Below are positions 54,233 through 63,026 of a stretch of 64,000 bases of DNA, in pieces. The DNA is taken from the NCBI RefSeq assembly GCF_001306455.1, contig NZ_LGTQ01000005.1, forward strand, positions 868,001 to 932,000, in the 5' to 3' direction. The number at the start of each line of letters is the position of its first letter. The stretch's first letter is position 1. Under the pieces are notes generated by a model. The model ran no database searches. It saw only the letters and a list, made by a program, of their open reading frames with translations, and had not been told where the DNA came from. This stretch comes from Jiulongibacter sediminis (GTDB lineage Bacteria > Bacteroidota > Bacteroidia > Cytophagales > Spirosomataceae). The translations under genes and the position numbers were made by a program.

Positions 54233-54985
54233 TTAAATGTTGTTCATTTGAACAGTAGTCTGTGTTTTCTTGTAGGCTCTCTTGACTACCTTCAAATCTT
54301 TAAAATGGCCGATGGTTCCAATATCCACATAAAGTCCCACATAGCCCTTTTTATTCTTCCCAAGCATTTTATCGACAACAAATGACGAATACTTCATGTC
54401 ATTGATGAACATCTCGGCACTTTCGCCATTGATTTCCAATCGCATGGTAATCCACTCATTAAGAGCTGTAGGAGCTGAGCCTTCATACCGGAACGGAGCA
54501 ATTTTTCGAAGGGTGTCAAATTTATAATCCGGGTATGCAAAATATTGTACCGAATGATTTCTGGATAGCTGATTTTGACTTCTTCCTACTTTTGGCCTCA
54601 CATATATACCCTGAAGTTCTGAATCATCTTCTTTCACATGGAAAAAGAGACCAATAAACCCTGCAATGCCTGAATACGGAGCAGGGACTTTTAACTGACT
54701 GTACATTTTGACTTGAATTGTCCCGTTTTCAAAGTCATCAAGACCCACCAGTCGGGCATAATGTGGTTCATCTACCGAGGCCTCCACATTTGTAGAATCA
54801 AAAGGAATAGCCGTTAAATCCCGCTCAATTCTAAGGACTTTATCACCTTGAAATTTAATCACTTCGCCGGTAACATTATGAAGTTCAAACGTCTGCTTTT
54901 TAAGCTTTAATGTTTTAAACTGGGCAAAGCTCTGACCTGCTGACACCAAAAGTGTCAGAATCAATAGTATTTTTCTCATTAACAA
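54233..54985 (-). CDS. Secreted DUF1080/LamG-like protein, paralogue of 53428
   Basis: 250 residues with a signal peptide at 1-21 (ends SFAQ). Same domain as its neighbour: GFIGLFFHVKEDDSELQGIYVRP, NHSVQYFAYPDYKFDTLRK and NEWITMRLEINGE. A short extra C-terminus (KTQTTVQMNNI) is unique. The two genes are 136 bases apart and probably arose by tandem duplication. Preceded by the DinB terminator, so it has its own promoter or read-through. Confidence 0.75.
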   Translation of the reverse strand: MLMRKILLILTLLVSAGQSFAQFKTLKLKKQTFELHNVTGEVIKFQGDKVLRIERDLTAIPFDSTNVEASVDEPHYARLVGLDDFENGTIQVKMYSQLKVPAPYSGIAGFIGLFFHVKEDDSELQGIYVRPKVGRSQNQLSRNHSVQYFAYPDYKFDTLRKIAPFRYEGSAPTALNEWITMRLEINGESAEMFINDMKYSSFVVDKMLGKNKKGYVGLYVDIGTIGHFKDLKVVKRAYKKTQTTVQMNNI

Positions 54986-54993
54986 TGATTTTT

Positions 54994-55024
54994 AAAAGGC
55001 CACCGGAGATTCCGGTGGCCTTTT
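54994..55024 (-). terminator. Strong terminator after the DinB-like gene
   Basis: AAAAGGCCACCGGA, loop of 3 bases, TCCGGTGGCCTTTT. A 14-base perfect stem, symmetrical in A and T runs, 5 bases after the minus-strand stop at 55030. Confidence 0.93.
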
Positions 55025-55029
55025 ATGTT

Positions 55030-55539
55030 TTAGAATAACTTCTCTTGCGGAGGTGTTGCACCACCCAATCTGATATACACCGTGGTTTGTCCTCTGTGGT
55101 GTGTTTGGTGCTCAAACAGTTTGTTCAGTGCCTCACCACGAGTCATTTCAAAACGACCGAAAAGCGTGATCTTTTCCTCCAACTGAGCAGCGGATAATTT
55201 ACCTGCATTGGCAATTACAAAATCATAACCAGCCATTACGAGTTTAATCACATTTTCTTTTGATTGGTCTTCTGCTTTCTCGTTGGCTCCCATGCCCATC
55301 GGGCTTTCAGCTCCGGTGGCTGCCGCTGTAAAACCGTAATTGGCATCTGTAAGGTGAAGTAACTGCTGAGCAAACGTACGCATCTCAGGGGTTGGTTTCA
55401 GATCATACTTATCGACTGGCATAGTTTCCAGATACTCCAAGGTATAGGCTTTGGCTCTTTCCCAATCTTTGGCGGTTTGAGAATAAACCATTTGAATACT
55501 AAAAACAGTGAGTGCAAATACAGTAAGAATTCTTTTCAT
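55030..55539 (-). CDS. Exported DinB-family protein
   Basis: 169 residues with a signal peptide at about 1-20 (ends VYSQ). DinB four-helix fold with histidines in QLLHLTDANYG and FEHQTHHRGQTTVY, the usual metal triad. Cytoplasmic DinB proteins act as thiol-dependent transferases; this one is exported, as often seen in Bacteroidota, and its role is unknown. It reads into a strong terminator. Confidence 0.85.
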   Translation of the reverse strand: MKRILTVFALTVFSIQMVYSQTAKDWERAKAYTLEYLETMPVDKYDLKPTPEMRTFAQQLLHLTDANYGFTAAATGAESPMGMGANEKAEDQSKENVIKLVMAGYDFVIANAGKLSAAQLEEKITLFGRFEMTRGEALNKLFEHQTHHRGQTTVYIRLGGATPPQEKLF

Positions 55540-55587
55540 TTTTGATATAAGTTATTTGTAATAAAAGCTTTAAACGATAAAGTTTGA

Positions 55588-56244
55588 TTAAACTAAAGAA
55601 AGTGCTTCTTCAGTGTCCACTGTTTTTCCAAGTGGTCCAAATTCATGCAAATCACCAAAAACCTCAATGCGAATGGATTGTGATATATCTCCAACACCAA
55701 CAGGTGAAAAACCGGTATCCTCAATTAGCATTTCAATTTCTCTTTTGATCTTTTCGTCATCTAAAGCATAAAAAAGAACTTGCTTGTCAGGAGTAGAATT
55801 AGCCTTATGTTCTAATGAGGCTGCACCTAAAGTTCCAAGGGCTTTAACCAGCCGAGCTCCCGAGGGTAGGGCATTCGCATTAATAACACCAGCTGATTCA
55901 TTTTCAGGAATGATTTTATCAAAACCACCTTTATCATTTGGAGCAATTGGGTTAGATGGATCCACAATTATTTTCCCCTTTAAAGAGTCAGCATTTTGCT
56001 CAAAAAAGTCGCCAAACGCGGAAAACCAAATAGCTGGAATAATAATATCAGAGTTCTGAATGGCTTCTTCAATAGACAACGGTTTGGCCAGATTGCCTAA
56101 TTCTTTGGCAAACCCTTTACTTTTATTTAAATCTCTGTCCGAGACCATCACTTCTCTTCCATTTTTTACAAGGTTTTGAGCAAGTACTTTACCAATGGTA
56201 CCCAAACCCACAATGGATACTTTTAAGTCAGATTTATTTTTCAT
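55588..56244 (-). CDS. NADPH-dependent F420 reductase-like oxidoreductase
   Basis: 218 residues. Rossmann fold with VSIVGLGTIGKVLAQNLVKNG at the start and VDPSNPIAPND in the middle, as in the F420-dependent NADP oxidoreductase family. Bacteroidota do not normally make F420, so it probably works on NADPH with another substrate. Position upstream of the DinB gene by 48 bases suggests a shared unit. Substrate unknown. Confidence 0.82.
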   Translation of the reverse strand: MKNKSDLKVSIVGLGTIGKVLAQNLVKNGREVMVSDRDLNKSKGFAKELGNLAKPLSIEEAIQNSDIIIPAIWFSAFGDFFEQNADSLKGKIIVDPSNPIAPNDKGGFDKIIPENESAGVINANALPSGARLVKALGTLGAASLEHKANSTPDKQVLFYALDDEKIKREIEMLIEDTGFSPVGVGDISQSIRIEVFGDLHEFGPLGKTVDTEEALSLV

Positions 56245-56322
56245 GATTTTGCATCGTTAAATTTTCAACTATGCAAAATTGGGCAGACTCCGTGACTACG
56301 ACCCTTAAACTATCTTAAGAAA

Positions 56323-56913
56323 TCAGGCCTTGCCGGTTTCTTCCAGCATGATATCTTTCCTGACTTTACTCAAAAACTCAGGTGTTATGCCGAGATAACT
56401 GGCAATTTGAGCATTAGACAGTCGGTCCTTAATTTTTGGGTATTGCTCCAGAAAACTGAGGTATCTGGTTTGGGCGGTGGAGCTGAAATTCTGAACCAGA
56501 TGTCGCTGTAGCTCCACATATTTGTTCTCTACCATGACCTTAAAGACACGATTGAGCTTAGTAATATTCTCGTAGAGATGATAGAGGTCTTTTTGTTCAA
56601 TTTGAATGACCGAGCTGCTTTCAAGTGCCTTAATATTTAGCGTAGAGGGTTTCTCAGAATAAAAGCTTCCAATGTCCGCTATCCATTCGTTTTCGGCCGC
56701 GAACGAGATATTATGTTCCTTCCCTTTTTCGTCTACGGCATACATTCTGAAACAGCCCGAGACCACAAAGGTGTACCCTCGGCAAATGTCCCCCTCCCTT
56801 AGAAGCATCTGTCCTTTTTTGATTGAAGCAGTGGTGCAATACTGTGCGATAAGATCAATTTCTTCCTCTGTGAAAGGAAGCAGATTCAGTAGGTATGATT
56901 TGAGTGCCTGCAC
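56323..56913 (-). CDS. Crp/Fnr-family regulator
   Basis: 196 residues. Cyclic-nucleotide-binding-like domain (about 20-115, KKGQMLLREGDICRGYTFVVSG) and C-terminal helix-turn-helix (about 150-190, RLSNAQIASYLGITPEFLSKVRKDIM). No cysteine cluster for an Fnr-type iron-sulphur sensor. Probably controls the oxidoreductase and DinB genes encoded immediately downstream on the same strand, as such regulators often do in Bacteroidota. Confidence 0.88.
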   Translation of the reverse strand: MQALKSYLLNLLPFTEEEIDLIAQYCTTASIKKGQMLLREGDICRGYTFVVSGCFRMYAVDEKGKEHNISFAAENEWIADIGSFYSEKPSTLNIKALESSSVIQIEQKDLYHLYENITKLNRVFKVMVENKYVELQRHLVQNFSSTAQTRYLSFLEQYPKIKDRLSNAQIASYLGITPEFLSKVRKDIMLEETGKA

Positions 56914-57052
56914 CTTTCAAAGGTAGTTCAATCCTCAGTAATCTGACGGAGAATTTTTCAGTTTACATTTTAGAAGCAAGTGTAGAATATGCTAGTCATA
57001 AGAGCGAATACATTGTAGGGTTCATATTTTGCTTCAGCCGCTAACCGATCAT

Positions 57053-57679
57053 CTAAATTGTATCAATAGATTTCCTGGCGTGATTTTTAATTTCCTGTTC
57101 GGCTCTTTCAGCATTTCCGTCTTCAATCGCTTGAATGATGGCTAAATGCTCTTCCAGCGTTTCCTGAGGTGGTCTCACCAGTCCGAAAACATAAGACTGT
57201 CGTAAGAACTGCCCCATGTTATTCATTCGTATCAGCATCTGATTCTCCGAAAGCTCTACCAGCGTATTATGAAACACTTCATCGGCCTTTCGATAGGCCT
57301 TTTCATTGATATTTTCTTGTTCCAAAAAAACTTGAAATATTTTCTTCAAATCTTTGGCAATGGACTTATGAGCTGTATTTTGTGCCAAGGTTCTGGCTGC
57401 AAGACCATCCAATACTTCTCTGCATAGAAAGGCGTCCAATAAGCTTTTTTTGCTTTGTTCTCTTACGTAGAAACCCCTTCTGGGTTTTGCCTCCACCAGC
57501 ATCTCATCCTGTAACATTTGAAATGCCTTATGCAGCGGCATCCTGCTTAGGCCCAGTCGCTCAGCTAATTTCTCCTGAACCAGCTTTTCTCCGGGTTTCA
57601 GCTTTCCGGTAATAATCTCTTCACGCAGTACTTCGTACGCCTGAAGACTTAGATCTTTATAGGTTATTTTAGCTACCAT
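57053..57679 (-). CDS. GntR-family (FadR/FCD subfamily) regulator
   Basis: 208 residues. N-terminal winged helix (about 8-75, KLVQEKLAERLGLSRMPLHKAFQMLQ) and C-terminal FCD ligand domain (about 85-205). It binds carbohydrate acids or similar in the family. Divergent from the glycoside hydrolase gene at 57769, with a palindromic site TGTATACA between them. Autoregulation and control of the hydrolase are likely. Confidence 0.9.
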   Translation of the reverse strand: MVAKITYKDLSLQAYEVLREEIITGKLKPGEKLVQEKLAERLGLSRMPLHKAFQMLQDEMLVEAKPRRGFYVREQSKKSLLDAFLCREVLDGLAARTLAQNTAHKSIAKDLKKIFQVFLEQENINEKAYRKADEVFHNTLVELSENQMLIRMNNMGQFLRQSYVFGLVRPPQETLEEHLAIIQAIEDGNAERAEQEIKNHARKSIDTI

Positions 57680-57686
57680 AATTGAA

Positions 57687-57700
57687 TACTGTATACAATA
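57687..57700. promoter_or_regulatory. Palindromic GntR-type operator between divergent genes
   Basis: TACTGTATACAATA, with a perfect TGTATACA core flanked by near-symmetric TA. It fits the T-n-GT-n-AC-n-A pattern of FadR-subfamily sites. Lies 8 bases before the GntR start and 69 bases before the hydrolase ATG. Confidence 0.65.
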
Positions 57701-57768
57701 TTACAAATAATAAACTAACTTTGAAAATACTTTTTGACCTGGCAATTGCCTTTACAAACGATCTCATT

Positions 57769-59406
57769 ATGCTTTTTAAAACTTCAAAGTCTGCTCTGTA
57801 TATAGTTTTCATTTTTCTTTTGAGTAACGCAGTTGAGCTCTTTGCACAGTCCTATCAAACGCCTGTCAATAAACCTATTGACATAAAACTTCAATCAAAG
57901 TCTAAGGTTGATAAACCCTTTGAAGTGAGTGTGGGTGCTTTATTCAGCGATTCGAAAGGAATTGTTAGAAAAATCGATGGCTTTTATAATGGTAATGGCG
58001 AATATGTCATTCGTTTTCGGTCGGCGGAGGCGGGTCAATTCTCCTACACAACGTATTCCAGCGATCCAAAAATGGCTGGCATTGAAGGCGTGGTAGAGGT
58101 TAAAAGTCAACAAGAGAATCCTTTAAAGGGACAGATAGTCATTGACAAAAACAATCCGCAAAAACTCGCCTATGAAAACGGAGACCCGTATTTCGCTTTG
58201 GCTTTTGAGTTAGATTGGCTTTTTTCTTTGGACTATAAAAACGAAGTGGGAAAACTCCCGAAATCAAATCAAATCCTTGAGTCGGTTAAAGAAAGCGGCT
58301 TTAATCAGGTGGTGATGAATGTCTATGCCTACAATGTGGGCTGGCCTACGCAAGGCGAGGTGCTGGCGGAATATTCTTTCAAAAAACCTAACTACAGCGT
58401 TTTTGAAGGCACTAATGAGAATCCGGATTTTGATAAGCTCAACATTGACTTCTTTAAGCATCTGGATAAGGTAATGGAACTACTTCAGGAGAAAGGCATC
58501 GTTTCTCATCTCATGATTTATGTCTGGAACAAAAAGGTCAATTGGCCCGATATGTATTCTGAAGCCGATAATCGATTTTTTGACTATGTCATCAAACGCT
58601 ATCAGGCCTATCCGAATCTGATCTGGGACGTCTCCAAAGAAGCACTGGATTACGGTAGATGTGATATTCCGTATATTAATGAGCGAATAGCTAGAATTCG
58701 TAAAAATGATGCTTACAATCACCTGGTTACAGTTCACGACTACGAATATTGCTCCCGTGAACCGCAACGTGTTGATATTATTTCTATTCAAAACTGGCGT
58801 AGCGACCTCTACTCACAGAGCACGGAAGCCTACCATTTATATCCCGACAAACCGGTGATGAATATTGAGCATGGAGGCTATGAAGAAGGACCATTTACCA
58901 ATTTTCCCGGAAATTATACCGATCCAAAAGTATGTCTGGAACGAAACTACCAATGCGTTTTTGCGGGCGTTTATTCAACCTACTACTGGCAAAACACTTC
59001 CTGGGATGTGGTGATCTACGATGCTCTCAATAACGAAAAGTACCCAAAGCCACGATTCGATTATTATAAACCACTACAATCTTTATTTACAGAGATTGAC
59101 TTCAACTCTCTTCAGGCTTATAAGCCTAAACTAACCACCAATAGTCGTCTGGGAAATGACAATATGGCCACCAGCGGTTACGCCCTCACTGATGACAATG
59201 GTTTGTATTTATATTATGTTCCCAAAGAAAATTCCCAGCTAAACGTGGTGGTACCGAAAGAACAGCAAGGAAAATACAAAGCCCGATGGTTTAATATTTT
59301 CACCGGTGAGTTTACTGAAGAAGTGATTTCAGACTATCAGCTATTCAAATCATATCAATCACCCTGGAAAGGGGAATCGGCGGTGCTGATATTGGAGTCG
59401 AGGTAA
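57769..59406 (+). CDS. Secreted DUF5060/DUF4038 glycoside hydrolase-like protein
   Basis: 545 residues from the ATG at 57769, which opens a signal peptide (about 1-28, ends ELFAQ); an earlier in-frame ATG at 57682 overlaps the GntR operator and gives no signal, so it is rejected. N-terminal DUF5060 beta domain (about 32-115), then a TIM-barrel DUF4038 domain with LIWDVSKEALDYG and NIEHGGYE, likely carrying the acid/base residues. Similar proteins include apiosidases and other plant-glycan enzymes. The GntR gene is divergent and presumably senses the released sugar acid. Confidence 0.88.
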   Translation: MLFKTSKSALYIVFIFLLSNAVELFAQSYQTPVNKPIDIKLQSKSKVDKPFEVSVGALFSDSKGIVRKIDGFYNGNGEYVIRFRSAEAGQFSYTTYSSDPKMAGIEGVVEVKSQQENPLKGQIVIDKNNPQKLAYENGDPYFALAFELDWLFSLDYKNEVGKLPKSNQILESVKESGFNQVVMNVYAYNVGWPTQGEVLAEYSFKKPNYSVFEGTNENPDFDKLNIDFFKHLDKVMELLQEKGIVSHLMIYVWNKKVNWPDMYSEADNRFFDYVIKRYQAYPNLIWDVSKEALDYGRCDIPYINERIARIRKNDAYNHLVTVHDYEYCSREPQRVDIISIQNWRSDLYSQSTEAYHLYPDKPVMNIEHGGYEEGPFTNFPGNYTDPKVCLERNYQCVFAGVYSTYYWQNTSWDVVIYDALNNEKYPKPRFDYYKPLQSLFTEIDFNSLQAYKPKLTTNSRLGNDNMATSGYALTDDNGLYLYYVPKENSQLNVVVPKEQQGKYKARWFNIFTGEFTEEVISDYQLFKSYQSPWKGESAVLILESR

Positions 59407-59410
59407 AAGC

Positions 59411-60319
59411 TCAATTCACCCCCCGCCATTCCAGCGGGCTCATGCCCACCTTCTGCTTAAAAAGACGAGTGAAATGCTGGGGATATTTAAAACCCAGATC
59501 GTAGGCGATTTCATTGACTGCTTTGTCTTCAAAGATTTTTTCTTTGGCGATGTCAATAGTCTTGATTTGGATGTACTCTTTAGCTGATTTACCCGTTTCT
59601 TTTTTGATTAAATCTCCGAAATAATTGGCCGATAGATTCAACTGATCTGCAAAATAAGCTACTGAAGGCAAGCCCAAAAGCTGCGGCTTTTCCGACAGAA
59701 AATATTCATTCAGTAGTTCTTCAAAATTGGCCAGTAAACCATGATTCACTTTTTCGCGAGTGATAAACTGCCGGTCGTAATAGCGTTCGCAGTAATTTAA
59801 AAAAAGCTCCAGATTGCTTACAATCAACTTCTTGCTATGTTTATCTACCCCTTGTTTCAGCTCCCGTTCAATTTTAGAGAAGCAATCCAACACCACCTGT
59901 CGTTCGTCCTCCGAAATGTGTAAGGCTTCGTTTGATTTATAATTAAAGAAACTGCATTCCTGAAGAGTTTTCCCAAGGGCCGTTCCATGAACCAGATCAG
60001 GATGAAACACCAAAGCATAACCCATCGGCTGATAAGGCTCAGCAGGCATATCATAATCCGCCACCTGACCCGGAGCAAAGAAAACCAGAGTACCCGCCTG
60101 ATAATCATAATTTTCTCTGCCGTAACGAATATCTCCACACTTCACATCCTTTAAGAAAATCCCGTACATATCGTATTGAAAGCGAACAGTTTCTGCTCCC
60201 TTCCAATCTCTCAAAGGTGCTGTAGACATGTCAATCATCGTAATGAGAGGGTGCAGCGTTTTCTGACCCAAATCAGCATTGTAATGATTGATATTTTCGA
60301 TTTTATAAACGGTTTGCAT
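59411..60319 (-). CDS. AraC-family regulator
   Basis: 302 residues from the ATG at 60319; a longer frame from 60436 would run into the divergent gene and is rejected. Cupin-like N-terminal domain (about 30-120) and C-terminal AraC helix-turn-helix ending AVNEIAYDLGFKYPQHFTRLFKQ and SPLEWRGVN. Its 3' end has a decayed duplicate at 51730. Divergent from an aldo/keto reductase, which it may control. Convergent with the glycoside hydrolase, stops only 4 bases apart. Confidence 0.9.
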   Translation of the reverse strand: MQTVYKIENINHYNADLGQKTLHPLITMIDMSTAPLRDWKGAETVRFQYDMYGIFLKDVKCGDIRYGRENYDYQAGTLVFFAPGQVADYDMPAEPYQPMGYALVFHPDLVHGTALGKTLQECSFFNYKSNEALHISEDERQVVLDCFSKIERELKQGVDKHSKKLIVSNLELFLNYCERYYDRQFITREKVNHGLLANFEELLNEYFLSEKPQLLGLPSVAYFADQLNLSANYFGDLIKKETGKSAKEYIQIKTIDIAKEKIFEDKAVNEIAYDLGFKYPQHFTRLFKQKVGMSPLEWRGVN

Positions 60320-60321
60320 AG

Positions 60322-61329
<1,008 letters not shown>

Positions 61330-61356
61330 ATTTTTAGTAACAAACGATTTAATGAA

Positions 61357-61809
61357 ATGAAAAAAATAGCGGTAACAATTATTTTATTGGCACTGTGCAC
61401 GGTAGGTTCTTTTGCACAAAACTCAAAGTTAGAGGCAGAAGTTCTAAAACTTTCAATGGACAAATGGAATTGGATGGCAGAAAAGAACGTGGATCAGCTG
61501 AAAGAGCTTTTTGACGATAAAGCCAAATTTGTACACATGAGCGGCACCTGGAAAACGCCGGAAGAATTAGAAATTATTGAATCCGGAAGTATTTGGTACA
61601 AAGAAGCCAAGGTTAAAGACACTGCCATAGAGATTTCAGGTAAAACCGCTATTGTCTGGAATCGAATTACTCTGGTGGCTCATGTAAGAGGAAATGATGT
61701 TTCTACTGAGTTTACAGTAACAGAAGTTTATCAAAAACAAAAGAAAAACTGGAAAATGATGGCACTTACTTTTAGTAGTGTAAGAGACACCCATGAGATT
61801 AGAAAATAA
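61357..61809 (+). CDS. Secreted NTF2-like (DUF4440) protein, first of a tandem pair
   Basis: 150 residues with a signal peptide at 1-20 (ends SFAQ). NTF2-like fold with KWNWMAEKNVDQLKELFDDKAKFVHMSG and TEVYQKQKKNWKMMALTFSS. Family of small-ligand-binding or enzymatic folds with many functions. Highly similar in layout to the next gene, from which it is separated by 65 bases. Follows the aldo/keto reductase by 27 bases, so cotranscription is likely. Confidence 0.82.
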   Translation: MKKIAVTIILLALCTVGSFAQNSKLEAEVLKLSMDKWNWMAEKNVDQLKELFDDKAKFVHMSGTWKTPEELEIIESGSIWYKEAKVKDTAIEISGKTAIVWNRITLVAHVRGNDVSTEFTVTEVYQKQKKNWKMMALTFSSVRDTHEIRK

Positions 61810-61874
61810 ATTTAAAAACCACTGAATAAGTCACCTACAAGAAAGTGACTGACATAGGACAAAAAATTACACGA

Positions 61875-62318
61875 ATGAAAAGATTGTTTTTACTTTCCGG
61901 TTTCCTGTTTATCTGTTCATTAACGGCTTTTACTCAAAATACAAAGGAGCAGATCAAACAACTCTCTAAGGACAAATGGCAGTGGATGGCCGACAAAGAT
62001 GTAGAAAAACTAGATGCTCTTTTTTATGAGCAGGCCATGTTTGTACACATGGGTGGCAGCTGGGGAAAAGAGCGTGAGTTAAACATTATCAAATCAGGTT
62101 TTATCCATTACAAAAAGGCCGATATTCATGAGGTTTTAGAACCGATCGAAATTGGCAAGACCGTTATTTTATTGAATCGAATCACTCTTTTGGCCGTTGT
62201 CGGTAGTAATGAAGTCAGTAACCCCTTTATGGTGACTGAGGTTTACGTAAAAGTAGATAATGACTGGAAAATGGGTTCCCATTCATTTTCTCGTCTGATG
62301 ACTCCCGGAGGGAATTAA
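61875..62318 (+). CDS. Secreted NTF2-like (DUF4440) protein, second of a tandem pair
   Basis: 147 residues from the ATG at 61875, which opens a signal peptide (about 1-20, ends AFTQ); an earlier frame start at 61845 is rejected for that reason. Same fold as its neighbour: KWQWMADKDVEKLDALFYEQAMFVHMGG and TEVYVKVDNDWKMGSHSFS. The pair is a tandem duplication. Flavodoxin follows after 11 bases. Confidence 0.82.
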   Translation: MKRLFLLSGFLFICSLTAFTQNTKEQIKQLSKDKWQWMADKDVEKLDALFYEQAMFVHMGGSWGKERELNIIKSGFIHYKKADIHEVLEPIEIGKTVILLNRITLLAVVGSNEVSNPFMVTEVYVKVDNDWKMGSHSFSRLMTPGGN

Positions 62319-62329
62319 TTATTGGTTCT

Positions 62330-62935
62330 ATGAATCGCCAGTCTGTTATTTATTTATTTCTCATTTTTTTGACTGGGTTTTCTTGTACCAAGGCACAGAA
62401 AACAGATGATGGTCAAATACTGATTGTCTATCTGTCAAGAACTCAAAACACAAAGACTTTGGCTGAAATTATCCAGAAAAGAGTGGGTGGAGATTTGGTG
62501 GCTTTGGAATTGGTCAATCCATATCCTGAGAATTATCAAGAGATTGTCAGTCAGGTGAGTGATGAATTGGATAAAGGCTTTTTACCTCCGCTCAAAACCA
62601 AAATAGATATTGATAAATATGATATCGTTTTCATAGGTTTTCCTACCTGGGCTATGCAGTTACCGCCGCCGGTTCAGAGTTTTTTGAGTCAATATCCAAT
62701 GGAGGGCAAAACGTTGATTCCTTTCAATACCAATGCCGGTTATGGACTTGGCAGTACCATTGATACCATAAAGAAACTATGCCCTAAAGCCACCATCATG
62801 AAGGAATTCAGCATGGTGGGTGGAAAAGAAAGAGATGGTATTTTTCTAACCATAGAGGGTAAGAAAAAGACAGAAACAGAGCTAAAAGTAGAAAAATGGT
62901 TTGATTCGATCGAAATATTAGTGGAATCGGAATAA
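62330..62935 (+). CDS. Exported flavodoxin-like protein
   Basis: 201 residues. Hydrophobic start (about 5-20) ending FSCTKAQ, which looks like a signal peptide with a lipoprotein-type cysteine. Flavodoxin domain: FMN phosphate loop YLSRTQNTKTLA (about 35-46), FIGFPTWAMQLPPPVQ and PFNTNAGYGLG. It would act outside the cytoplasm, unlike classical flavodoxins. In this neighbourhood it may carry electrons to or from the aldo/keto or molybdenum enzymes, which is inference. Confidence 0.85.
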   Translation: MNRQSVIYLFLIFLTGFSCTKAQKTDDGQILIVYLSRTQNTKTLAEIIQKRVGGDLVALELVNPYPENYQEIVSQVSDELDKGFLPPLKTKIDIDKYDIVFIGFPTWAMQLPPPVQSFLSQYPMEGKTLIPFNTNAGYGLGSTIDTIKKLCPKATIMKEFSMVGGKERDGIFLTIEGKKKTETELKVEKWFDSIEILVESE

Positions 62936-62953
62936 AAACTGGGCTTAGGAAGC

Positions 62954-62975
62954 CAATTGTTTGATTTTCATAAGT
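62954..62975 (+). repeat. 22-base element shared with 40465-40486
   Basis: Matches the copy at 40465 at 20 of 22 positions (TTTGATTTTCATAAGT core). Lies 51 bases before the molybdenum enzyme start. A possible shared regulatory site. Confidence 0.4.
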
Positions 62976-63026
62976 CTGCGGCACCCGAAATTGTCTAAAT
63001 TAGTATTTGTATAATTCAAAACCAGA

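Noticed and set aside
57682-57768. Earlier ATG for the DUF5060/DUF4038 protein
   Set aside because: It would place the GntR operator in coding sequence and bury the signal peptide 29 residues inside the protein.
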